Part shown: positions 38,301 through 47,400 of the stretch, piece after piece
How the letters are laid out: each line of letters starts with the position of its first letter
Position numbering within the stretch: the stretch's first letter is position 1
Origin: Stentor roeselii
Lineage: Eukaryota; Ciliophora; Heterotrichea; Heterotrichida; Stentoridae
Direction of reading: 5' to 3'
NCBI GenBank assembly: GCA_006503475.1
Contig: RSEH01000309.1
Span: 1-50,857, forward strand
Length of the DNA stretch: 50,857 bases
Position numbers and translations under genes: made by a program
The notes under the pieces: model-generated
What the model was told of the DNA's origin: nothing
The model's database searches: none
The model's input: the letters and a program-made list of their open reading frames with translations, nothing else

Positions 38301-38825
38301 TCTTTCAAAGTCTTTTTCTTTTGATTCAAGTAGATTTCTAAATTCTTCTTCTTTTTCTTTAAGCTGACTTTCAAAATCTTCTTTGCTTGCATTAAACTTA
38401 TTTTTAAATTCTTCTTGAAGTTTTCTTTCAAAATCTTCTTTTCTTGCTTTAAACTCATTTTTTAATTCTTCTTCCTTTTCTTCAAGTTGTCTTTCAAAGT
38501 CTTTTTCCTTTGTTTTAAGCTGACTGATAAATTCATTTTCGTTTGATTGAAGTTGCTTTTGAAAGTCATCTTCTTTTGTTTTTATCATAGTTTGAAATCC
38601 TTCTTCTTTAGTCTTAATCATATTTCTGAGATTTTTTTCTGTGACATTTAGTTCTTCCCAGAGTTTAGCTTCTTGCAAGTTTAGATCTGAGAGAATCTCT
38701 TCTGTCTTTTCTTCATCATCATCAGATAATATTGAGTCTAGATCAATTTGGGTAAAATTAAAATCACTGAGTTCTTTGCTAGATTGTTTAAATTTTTCAT
38801 CACAATATTCGCCTTCAGAATTCAT
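35304..38825 (-). CDS. EYWSC-domain / kinase-like family member C with hendecad coiled coil
   Basis: A 1173-residue protein. An acidic start (1-58) is followed by 19 consecutive 11-residue repeats (60-265, one unit 8 long) of the type EKEEELKNQLE and KEKDFERKLQ. A heptad coiled coil runs to about 620. The EYWSC domain comes next (EYWSC at 677-681, then FADSLDAILMTEI), and a kinase-like domain fills about 905-1173. The N-lobe keeps VCIK, the C-lobe keeps FAPE and LSRPTFKELL. The catalytic loop reads VHYSDVNPFFLV (Asp kept, Asn lost) and DFG reads NFDD, so phosphotransfer is doubtful. The coiled coil would form a rod up to about 80 nm if fully extended. It diverges from gene D over a 633-bp gap. 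Confidence 0.87.
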   Translation of the reverse strand: MNSEGEYCDEKFKQSSKELSDFNFTQIDLDSILSDDDEEKTEEILSDLNLQEAKLWEELNVTEKNLRNMIKTKEEGFQTMIKTKEDDFQKQLQSNENEFISQLKTKEKDFERQLEEKEEELKNEFKARKEDFERKLQEEFKNKFNASKEDFESQLKEKEEEFRNLLESKEKDFERKIEEKEEELTNQLEIKEKDFERKLQEKEEELKNQLEIKEKDYERKLQEKEEEFKNEFKIIKEDFESKLQEKEEELQNQFKTSKEDFERKLKEQQHSSTKSQLSELESKNNELKSYLNEKEKEFAIIMEERKITIEELNTKLYQKEFELEKLGALKDYEFGTLDKARIAELLILGDQKRNEISGDELEIQKIIENYQTRSREKREQLQKVQAQYREKELKIENLVKEKKIEIITIEEWIKQKEEEYRYQQFEEIRIMQEKQKREINELGEQKDQEMEDLIKRQEREIEEIDKQNEEIIEEIQSRHKKEIDELNNQITMTIKSIKKKYKEEIRLLNEQYGQAIQGLKQKLKEKQDEIQRLIKEKEQENKNLQESIDQLEEELRLLEQQSQEEIQSLKTSISNKEKEILGLANQKKECIQRLRAAISKQKEEIDSLDKEIVQKYEEDEEGEQIRQIRIDDYSKTLKKKLLLHYPNEEILKLTCSCDIESLKDKYIQVMTEPQVLEYWSCLFLHVCRDYGPCNSKFSFDSFLKNFDWAIFGAFNNGSQDSFEVFADSLDAILMTEIKDLHEKASFAEIIRMIQTFKKYEKHMQKYEFGFKNNAKDAITSITEMVKKSKGQVLGLKVSRALEQIIIANAPVAFERLLANLIFTYAEVINDDMLANPRAFHDQAKIEEAISKIQSFDRVCEDLMVRNWISRLLKKIEKITQNKVGLFSNDRDFQNTLPVDIHIIKITQLSINEYARCVSSINNIKASIHNGTYLTIPVCIKAYKPLSDNFEDLSEVFKEIRAFTKLSKLSFVSNNFLKYYGTCGHGNILFLVTEWFSESLADIIHKKTILPASQILEIFSSLVKSFCQMIENQVHYSDVNPFFLVKTQDSKYKVLNFDDTFIKINESRYFVKDFWDFEQTQKYFAPEKKKAIKKKNLENFDLEKANVFSLGIIFYQLITLKDVESCLDHEPYLDCQRFYEFNESVQGLLKGMLNQDYLSRPTFKELLGFLTKIR
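38031..38648 (-). repeat. 33/66-bp repeat encoding 19 hendecads in gene C
   Basis: The protein repeats every 11 residues, with Phe or Leu at unit position 7 and Leu, Ile or Phe at position 11, and pairs of units alternate to give a 22-residue (66-bp) superperiod. One unit is three residues short. A 4-7 hydrophobic spacing is the hendecad pattern, which makes straighter or right-handed coiled coils. Confidence 0.88.
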
Positions 38826-39458
38826 TTTATAATTATATATTGAAAGTCAAGTATTACAAGTTAAAATTAACCATTTAAAAATTTTGATGTTTTGTAGACT
38901 TTCAGCGTCTACAATTCAAAATTTTATATTAACTACAAAAATTTAGCAAATTTTAATTCAATATGAGGAAATTTATATTATAAAACTATATTAGAGGTTT
39001 ATAAAGTCACTAAATTTACAACTTGCCTTATTTACACATATTGTTTCTAATCAAGTGAATCTCACTATATCTCAATTTATATTTTCATCATAACATATAA
39101 ACGATGAAATGCTTGAGTTTGATGAACTAAGAGTAATTATCCTAACATTGGATTTACTTAGTAATCAATCTCTTTAAGTATATCTTCAATCAGATAAAAT
39201 ATTAAAATATATTAGAGATAAATTAGAATGATATTCTTAAAGTAATATAAATAAAATAGATGATAAACTTTTGATATCTTTGAGTAACTCTTATAAAGTA
39301 TTACGAAAGAAGTATTATTAAAGCAAAATATTTCCAAGTTAATCAATATCGAATATTATTCATACCTACTTGTTATTGACTCAGTATTTAACACCTTATT
39401 TTTATTTTCTCTATAACTCTATTGGGACAGCCAAATTTTCCTATTGAATAAATAATAA
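38826..39458. other. Divergent intergenic region between family genes C and D
   Basis: 633 bp shared by the two divergent promoters. One inverted repeat (38892-38914) lies on the gene C side. Near gene D there is only a pyrimidine-rich stretch (about 39390-39440) and no copy of the repeat. No open frame found. Confidence 0.5.
38892..38914. promoter_or_regulatory. Inverted repeat TTGTAGAC...GTCTACAA upstream of gene C
   Basis: Perfect 8-bp arms at 38892-38899 and 38907-38914 around a 7-bp spacer, 67-89 bp upstream of the ATG of gene C. Arms are the same sequence as the inner eight bases of the repeat upstream of gene B. Confidence 0.65.
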
Positions 39459-41297
39459 ATGTCAAGCAAACTCTATGAGTACTCATCACATCTGAGGACC
39501 ACTTTATTTAATTCTCATTCAAACAGCGAGTTCCTTACAATTGACTATAAAGCTGAACTACCAGTTCTAGTTAATTACATCGAGTTTGCCTTAGGGAATG
39601 AAAACCTTTCTGAGTACTGGTCCTGCATATTTCTAATTCTCTGTGAAGACAAAAGTCCCGGCATCATTAAAGCGTTGACATTTGACTTATTTATCCAGTA
39701 CTTCCAATTCGCTTTGAATTCAGTGCTAAAAAAAGCTAATAGCAGCCTCTTAGTCGCCTACGCAAGCTGCATTGATGGATTCCTCGTAAATGAGATCATA
39801 AATCTTGAAGAATCTGAAAAATTACCTTTTGTGATCAAAATATTAGAAGTAATCTTTCCTTTTCAAAACCTTCTTCCACTTGATAACTCAGCCTTCAAAG
39901 CGAAAGCTGAAATAGTGATGTGCTCGATTTGGGAAAATATTGAAAAATTCAATCAAAGAGAAGTTCCAGGTGACGAGGTGGTTTTGGTGACTATGCAAAT
40001 GTTTATTGCTTTTAAATCAGGACTTAATGTGCAAAGCATGGTTTTTTCTTTGTCGGAAGCCGCTTTTGAATATGTAAACTCGCTTGAAGCGGATAGATTA
40101 GATCAGAAAGTCGCCGCAGGTACTGCAGAAATGATTAAACAACTTGGAGAAATGACTGATGATCAGCAAGTCAAAAGTAAAGCTCAAGAACTATTGATTA
40201 GATTTGGAATTCGATGGGCACCTCGAGAAGAACGCAATCTAAGTTTACCTCGAGAAGAAAGTGATTTAAGCTTACCTCGAGAAGAACGCAATCTAAGCCT
40301 TCCTCGAGAAGAATGCGAAATAAGCTTACCTCGAAGAAAACGCGATCTAGGCTTACCTCAAAGAGAAAAATATTTAGACCCACCTAAAAAAGTAGAAAAT
40401 CAAGGGATTAATGAGTTTATTGGAAAAATGAAAGGATCTCAACATATTCAAGAAAATGAAATCATTATCACAAATCCTCCGATATATGCGATGCAGAGGA
40501 AAGATGTGCATACTAGCATCAATATAGGAACGTATCATAATAAAAAAGTCTGCATTAAAACCTATAGAGTGCTTAATGGAAATAACACACAATTACAAAA
40601 AGCTTTTGAAGAGATAAAAGTTTATGAAAGACTTTCTGAACAGGCAAATGAAAACAATTGCTTTTTGAAATACTACGGGACAGTCGCAAGTGTAAACTCT
40701 TTAAGAATGGTAATGGACTGGTATGAGAAAAACCTGATGGAAATGATAATCGATCTTAAAGACAAAAATTTCAAAATCAATGAAATTTTATTCACTAATG
40801 TTGCTCACAAACTCATCAACTCATATAGGCTAATGTTGGAACTTGGTATTCTTCATAACGACATCAAGCCTCATAATATCATGGTTGATGAGAAGAATTG
40901 GTCTTTTAAGATCATCGACTTTGACCTCGCATTGCTGAAAATGGAAGAACTGACCTTTTCAAATACTGGAAACTTTTTAATTAAAGGAACTATGAGTTAC
41001 TTGGCACCTGAACTGAAGCAAGCTTTAAAACAAGGGCAAAGTCAATTTAACTTTAACAGGGAAAAAGCAAATGTTTATTCTTTAGGATTAGTGCTTTATC
41101 AGTTTTTGTTGTTGAAAGATAAGATTCCTAAACATCAAGAAATATTATTAGATATTGATGGGTTTTCAGGATGTTCTGATCGAACGAAACAATTGTTGAA
41201 GACGATGCTGCAAATGGATCCAACACAAAGATCAACTTTTAAAGAGACTTTAGCACTGGTGAATAAAATAGAAGTGACAGCTTCATTTGGAAATTAA
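39459..41297 (+). CDS. EYWSC-domain kinase-like family member D (active-site residues kept)
   Basis: A 612-residue protein without the long coiled coil of genes A-C. The EYWSC domain is near the N-terminus (EYWSC at 52-56, then VAYASCIDGFLVNEI). Helices follow to about 250, then a 9-residue repeat (255-308) and a kinase-like domain (about 345-605). The kinase part has VCIK (Lys367), HNDIKPHN with Asp468 and Asn473, DFD at 487-489 in place of DFG, APE at 516-518, a VYSLGLVLYQ helix and PTQRSTFKETL. The glycine-rich loop is very weak (SINIGTYHNKK). It therefore keeps the Lys, Asp, Asn and Asp needed for catalysis and may be an active atypical kinase. It is the best reference for the fold of the whole family. 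Confidence 0.85.
   Translation: MSSKLYEYSSHLRTTLFNSHSNSEFLTIDYKAELPVLVNYIEFALGNENLSEYWSCIFLILCEDKSPGIIKALTFDLFIQYFQFALNSVLKKANSSLLVAYASCIDGFLVNEIINLEESEKLPFVIKILEVIFPFQNLLPLDNSAFKAKAEIVMCSIWENIEKFNQREVPGDEVVLVTMQMFIAFKSGLNVQSMVFSLSEAAFEYVNSLEADRLDQKVAAGTAEMIKQLGEMTDDQQVKSKAQELLIRFGIRWAPREERNLSLPREESDLSLPREERNLSLPREECEISLPRRKRDLGLPQREKYLDPPKKVENQGINEFIGKMKGSQHIQENEIIITNPPIYAMQRKDVHTSINIGTYHNKKVCIKTYRVLNGNNTQLQKAFEEIKVYERLSEQANENNCFLKYYGTVASVNSLRMVMDWYEKNLMEMIIDLKDKNFKINEILFTNVAHKLINSYRLMLELGILHNDIKPHNIMVDEKNWSFKIIDFDLALLKMEELTFSNTGNFLIKGTMSYLAPELKQALKQGQSQFNFNREKANVYSLGLVLYQFLLLKDKIPKHQEILLDIDGFSGCSDRTKQLLKTMLQMDPTQRSTFKETLALVNKIEVTASFGN
40221..40382 (+). repeat. 27-bp (9-residue) tandem repeat in gene D
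   Basis: Six units of nine residues start at residue 255, of the type PREERNLSL, PREESDLSL and PREECEISL, drifting to PRRKRDLGL and PQREKYLDP at the right end. The first four share the DNA string cctcgagaaga. The array is a linker between the helical domain and the kinase-like domain. Confidence 0.9.
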
Positions 41298-41578
41298 TAG
41301 TTTAGATAATAGTTTATGGAGGAAAGATTTTATAATCTAAAGTAGAGATGTCTTGATTTTTTTTAAAGAACAATATCAATAATCCAATTAATTTGTTAGA
41401 ATTATTGAATCAGCCTAATAATACGCCTGATTGTTAATTATAGAAACGAATATAATAATAGGAAAAGCAAAGTAACGAAGGGGTCTAATGGGATTGTCTA
41501 ATGCACAATGTTAAGTGATGTATTAATCAAATTTTGTCTATTATCAACTGCATAAATATTTTACTATGTTATTGATAT

Positions 41579-41794
41579 TTATCTAAGAATGAAATGCGAT
41601 CATACTGATATCATTCTACTAATATTAAATTATTTGAAATAAAGGTAGGTTTTTGAAAATAATATATTGTTTAGTTTATGAATTTCTATTAAAACAAGGA
41701 GTTATTCATAGTGATTTGATTCATCCTTCCAAAGAAAATATTTCTTTTAAACTATACCAAATCTCAAAGCTAAATCAGGTTTATGATACTATAT
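41579..41794 (+). pseudogene. Relic of a sixth kinase-like gene, closest to gene E
   Basis: Within the 580-bp gap between genes D and E (41298-41877), bases 41638-41794 read GRFLKIIYCLVYEFLLKQG then VIHSDLIHPSKENISFKLYQ. This aligns with RYLNIIRDLVFYFKVMVELG and IFHSDIRPHNMFVDDYWSIK of gene E, across the catalytic loop. Further left, the 17-nt string ttatctaagaatgaaat (41579-41595) equals 42019-42035 in the N-terminal part of gene E. Stops and large deletions remove the rest. The remainder of the gap shows nothing else. Confidence 0.65.
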
Positions 41795-41877
41795 AAGTTG
41801 ATTAATATCTCTATTAGTCTTTGAGTATTCGGATTAGACTTAAATCGTCAAATTTTCTATTGTTTAATCGAATATAA

Positions 41878-43395
41878 ATGAATCGTGAGTTTGTATGTGA
41901 GTATGAAGATTGCAACAATAAATTTGTTTCTGTCTGTAATCGTTGTCAGCCAAGTAAGGTCTTTTGCATCAAACATTGTGCAAAACATATTAAGCAGACT
42001 AGGCACATACCGAATGAATTATCTAAGAATGAAATCGAAGCGATATTAATAAAAAAATATAGGAGCTTGACAAAGGAGACTATATCCATGATCGTCGATG
42101 CAAGCAATCAGATTATTAAAGAAATTAATAGAAAAGCAGCCTCAGTACTTCAGACAATAAAAAAATACAAAACAAATTTGTCGATCATTCAGAAAATCAA
42201 GGAAAATCTAACTGATCGTAAAAGACTTGATAGAATAATAACCTCTGCTAAGAAACTATTTCATCTTAGCAGTAAACATTTTCAAACTCTTGAGAAACCC
42301 TTAGAAAAAATAACTGAACGTTTTTCTAAAAGCACTATTCGAAAAATTGAAAAATCTGCATCGAAACCATTTCGAATAGCTTCTAATAACCCTACAGAGA
42401 AATATACTAAAAAAACTTCAAAGAAACAAAAACCTTTTTCGATATCAGCTGATTACACTGGAGGAATAAATGAAAGTATATCTTTTCCAAGTTTTGATTT
42501 TGATATAATTACAATTGATAAAGAGTTAGTTTATATGAATAAAACATCAAGATATACAATACATAGAGAAAGTAACCCATGCAATTTTTATGATGGCATC
42601 TTTGATAAAGAGAAAGTTTGCATTAAAGTTTATTCTTTGAAAAGTGAGCAGTCAGAATTATCAATGGTTAAAAAAGAGATAAAATTATTTGAAAAATTAT
42701 CATCTCAGTTGAATTATGAAGGCTTTTTAACATATCATGGTGCATTTATTGAAAATAATTCAATTAATCTTGTAATGGATTGGTATGAGTATAATTTAAT
42801 TGATATAATCAATATGTGTCAAGGAAGATCTTTTAAATTTAGTGAAACTCGATATTTGAATATAATAAGAGATTTGGTATTTTATTTCAAGGTAATGGTG
42901 GAATTAGGAATTTTCCACAGTGACATAAGACCTCATAATATGTTTGTAGATGACTATTGGAGCATTAAAATTATTGATTTTCAATTAGCGACTATTAATG
43001 ATCATGAGTTTGATGTTATGGAATCAAAAAACAAGCCTATAGAAAATTGTGAATGCTATTTTTCACCTGAAATAAAATTAGCATTGAGCAGTAAGACAAA
43101 CTCACCCAGTTTCGATATAGTAAAATCAGATATTTACTCATTGGGAGTTGTTCTATACCAACTCATGACTTTCAACAACTCATCCATTTATAAAATGAGT
43201 CATAATATGATCATCGCTGATATTGATAATGTAAGTAATTTCTCAAAGGAAACAAAAGATATTATTAAGAAAATGCTTATTATCGATCCAGCTTCTAGAC
43301 CGACATTTTCAAATATCTTAGACCTTGTTGATCAGAATCCAATCTTATATAGAACATTATCACCATTGAAGCCAATCAAACATTTATTTAGCTAA
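41878..43395 (+). CDS. B-box-like zinc motif + kinase-like protein, family member E
   Basis: A 505-residue protein. Residues 1-45 hold a B-box-like metal motif with Cys7, Cys12, Cys20, Cys23, Cys30, His33 or Cys34, His37 and His43. A helical coiled-coil part (55-165) and a basic linker follow. The kinase-like domain (about 215-490) is most like that of gene D: VCIK (Lys250), HSDIRPHN with Asp349 and Asn354, DFQ at 367-369 instead of DFG, SPE instead of APE, and IYSLGVVLYQLMTF. The catalytic Lys, Asp, Asn and Asp are kept, but the glycine loop is not obvious. It lacks the EYWSC domain, so the family appears to have exchanged N-terminal parts. B-box plus coiled coil suggests oligomerisation, as in TRIM proteins; this is inference. 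Confidence 0.82.
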   Translation: MNREFVCEYEDCNNKFVSVCNRCQPSKVFCIKHCAKHIKQTRHIPNELSKNEIEAILIKKYRSLTKETISMIVDASNQIIKEINRKAASVLQTIKKYKTNLSIIQKIKENLTDRKRLDRIITSAKKLFHLSSKHFQTLEKPLEKITERFSKSTIRKIEKSASKPFRIASNNPTEKYTKKTSKKQKPFSISADYTGGINESISFPSFDFDIITIDKELVYMNKTSRYTIHRESNPCNFYDGIFDKEKVCIKVYSLKSEQSELSMVKKEIKLFEKLSSQLNYEGFLTYHGAFIENNSINLVMDWYEYNLIDIINMCQGRSFKFSETRYLNIIRDLVFYFKVMVELGIFHSDIRPHNMFVDDYWSIKIIDFQLATINDHEFDVMESKNKPIENCECYFSPEIKLALSSKTNSPSFDIVKSDIYSLGVVLYQLMTFNNSSIYKMSHNMIIADIDNVSNFSKETKDIIKKMLIIDPASRPTFSNILDLVDQNPILYRTLSPLKPIKHLFS

Positions 43396-44415
43396 TTTGA
43401 TTAAGTAAGTTCCTTTAAATTTAATTCTTTATAGATATCACAATAATAATGATTATTTACCAAGTATAAATTAATATTGGTCTGAATAGTAGTATTTTAA
43501 ACTGATTTTATTGAATGGAAGTACTTTCTGAAGATATAACCTTCTTACTTTATTAAAAAATTCGAATATAAATATAGTGAATTTCTCATCAAGAATTCAT
43601 TTACTCTTATTTATTTTATTAATTTTTGCAGTTGCGGTTTTGAGAATATTATGAGAACGAAGCAAAATTTAGACTGAAGATATTTTGAAAATCTTAAGTT
43701 GTTGCTTGAGATGATTATTTCATAGTTTATTTTGTGTTGATTTTCGAAAAATATATAAACTTAAGTGATCAGTATCCTTAAAATATAAAATAATCCATCT
43801 TCGAATTGATAAATAATAGCAGTTATAGTATTATATATAAAAAATAATTCTTGTTTTTGTTGTTTTGATTTCAGTTCTCACAGTATATTTTACACCCACC
43901 GATAATTAAAACTATCTCAAGCTTTTAAATATATAATCAGCATCGATTACACATTCCAAAAGAAATGGTTATAATTAAAATACAAAATTATAGATACCAA
44001 ATTCTTAGATTCATGTTATACAATATAAATTTTTTTTTTCGGTTTTCAAGCTAGATAATTCTTGATCTCTTAATTATTTTCATGTGTGATTACTATTATG
44101 TGAAATTATAGCTGGTCTTCGAGTATTAATAAATTTATATTACCCAGCATGATTAGCCTACTAAATATGAATTAGTTATTTAGATGATTAGAAATTTCTT
44201 GTTATGATAAATTTTAAGTAATTTTTTGATGTAATTAGATTGTACTGGATCTTCAATATTTTTATTTTTGAAGGTTTTTTTTACTCATTACTTAAATATT
44301 AAATCAGTCAACATTATTATTCAAAATTAATTTTTATTTTGGAAGGGATTTAATTGATTTATTAATTTATATCAAACCAGCAAGCATCAATATTCTAAAT
44401 TATCTATTGAATAAA
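43396..44415. other. Convergent intergenic region
   Basis: 1.0 kb of AT-rich DNA between two convergent stops. No open frame above a few dozen codons, no RNA gene and no kinase-like relic were found. Confidence 0.5.
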
Positions 44416-47400
44416 CTAATTATATAATGATAAAACACCACTTTTCATGATTGAATTTTGATCTCGAGTTCTCATATTTTTTATTTTATCTTTAAATTTC
44501 TTCAAAACTTCAAGCATTTTGTACATCTCAATCAAACACTCGATTCCAATAAACGATAGAACACTGTAAATTACAACTTGACTAAAAAAAGTCATCCAGT
44601 AATCAGTTTCAATGAATGTCATAATAAAAATAGATAAAAATACAATTAATAAAACAAATTCTGATAGGATAAGCACAATTCGCCCAGTTTTTTCTTTTAA
44701 ATTTGCATAAAACACAAAATAACTCAAACAGACCATAGAAGAGAAGCTATGAATTCCGAATTGCAATGAATAGTTTTCATCACAATAAATTTGACTATAA
44801 ATAAAAACAAATCGTCTTATTAAAAAAAACGAATAAAAGTAAAGACAGGCAGTATTTTTATTATAGTCGAATTCTTCAAATAAAGTAGAGTAATTTCGAT
44901 GTACTTGGCTATCTGGAATATTTGTTATAGTTTCTTTATTCCTTGATATAAAATAAGCGACAAGAAAAGGGCTGATAAAGAAAGACATCTTTGTAAATCT
45001 TACAATAGCAAAACTAGCCAAACTATAGCTTATATAAAAAACAAAAGACTCATACCTTGGCTCCTAAGTATAATTTACTGAAAACAACTGATAAAACCCA
45101 AACACCCCAAAGTCCAAATAACTCTGAATCAAGAACCTTAAATAAAACCCGTATTTATAGTCTTTTAAGTATCGAGTAAACTTTTTCGATATAAACTTAA
45201 CATCAACCCTCGAGAAACAAAAAACAAATGGCCAAATTAAAGTCGTTCCGACAATAATAGTAATCTGAATTCCTAAATTAAGAATCATGTTAGAAGTATT
45301 TATTCCAAGTTCTTCAGAATCTCGAAAAGTCTCCGGACTTACATGGGAATCAATAAAATAACTGAAAACATTAGGCAAAAATTCAAAACTTACCATTGTT
45401 GAACAAAACTTTCGAATTGCTGGAGTCATTTTGAATGAACTTATCGGGATGTACCACATAAGTTGAAGAGTGCTGAATAACATCCAGAAACTTGATGGGT
45501 TTGAGTTAAAAGACACAAACATTGAAACTGAAGTTATTCCTAAAGTTGCTACCTGAGAATTTGAAATGATTGTATTCAAAGTACCTGGGATAAATTTGAA
45601 CTCTTTCAATGTAAAGTTAAAAGAGTACTGAGATAAAGTTTCATTTTTGGTAGTCAATACTGGAAACTTATTTATCTTCAAAGTTCCTTTCGTCCCATTG
45701 ACTATTGATTCTTGGAAGTCAATTTTTAACCAAAAGTCTAGATTTTTGGAATTTTTTATGTGGACAAGCTTAAACTGTTTGACTGATGGAATATCCAAAG
45801 AGAAATCAGTGAGGTTCAATTCAGTCTTAACCTCGTTTTCAAAAGAAAGCTTCAAATGATTATTAACCTGAACACTTATACTTGCTTTAAAGTAACTCAG
45901 AGCACATCTACCAGAAATGAGGGTTGTTGGAAAAGCACAAATGCAAGAAGAGTCAATCAAACTAAAGGACTCAGAACATTTTACACATTTTTCAAGTGTT
46001 TCGCAGACTTCGCAATAATCTGCACATCGATCGCACTTTTCACCAGATAAGAAAAACCCTGCTTTGCATTTGCACATATCATGAGGGTCAGAATTTTTAT
46101 CTTTACATGAATCACATGAAATGTTATTATGACAAGTTAAACACGAAGCATTGCATTTGATACACGAATCTGAAGACAAAAGAGACGACAGATTCCAATA
46201 TCCTTCTTTACATTGGCATTTTTGACTGACTAGCTCTGCATTTAAAGAGATGCATTCAAAGCATTTTCTGGTTTTATCACATGTTCGACACCAAGGGTCG
46301 CACTGTGCGCAAATTTTTGTCAATTCAAATGAAGCTATTTCAAAATAATCACTTTTACACTGAGTACAATTCACTAAATTGACACATGTTTCACATCCTT
46401 CAGGACATTTGACACAGGTTAAGATTCCTGAAATGTTCTGAAGCAAGTATCCCTCGATGCAAGTGCATTCATTTCCATTAAATACACTGTTAGTCATCAG
46501 ACATTCAGAGCATTTAAGATCGTTTTCACAAGTCTTGCACGATTCAAGACATTTTATGCAATCATCATCAGCGGCTTTGTGAAAAAGCCAATACCCTTCA
46601 TCACATACTTCACATGAAGACAAATCCAGGCATGACTTGCAATAAGTCTTGCACTGCGAACAATCTGAAAATGTTCCAGAGTTGAAAATAGGCCAATATC
46701 CAGTGAGACATTCGCAACTCGGAACTGAAGCTTTCGATGACTTGCAGGTCGAGCAGGTAGTCCCATCAATGCAAGTCAAGCAGAAATCTGAACAAATCTG
46801 ACAAGAGTAGCCTCCGTTATTTTCTATAGCTTCCCAGTAGCCATCACTGCATCGGCATTCATTCAAAATATCAGAAAAACTTGACTTGCAAGAAAGACAC
46901 CCTGAAGAATCGCAAGTAAGGCATCTTGAAGGGCAAGCCTGGCATTTATTGCTGGTCTGGTTTTTCCAAGAGTGATTTGGACACTCGCATCCAGAGATCA
47001 AAGGAATTGATTCAGGGTCCAGGCAAGAAAGGCATGAAACTGAATTATCGCAGGTGAGGCAGTCGACATGGCATTTTTCACAGTGATCAAATAACGAGTT
47101 TATGTTTATCGGAAAATATCCTGGATCGCAATTGCAATGTGGTAAAAATGCATTTGGTGACTTACAGGTGAGACATTCTGATGATGATTGACAACTTGAA
47201 CAGAAATCACTACAAGGGTCGCATTTTTGTAAAATACCTAATATATATACCGGGAAATACCCTGATACGCATTCACAAAGTCCAGATGCGTTAATAGACG
47301 AATAGATGTGACATGACAAACAGCTTGCGCTTGATTCACAGGTTAAACATGAAGGCGAACAATTTTGGCAAATAAGCTCAGTTGCTGACTTGTATGGCCA

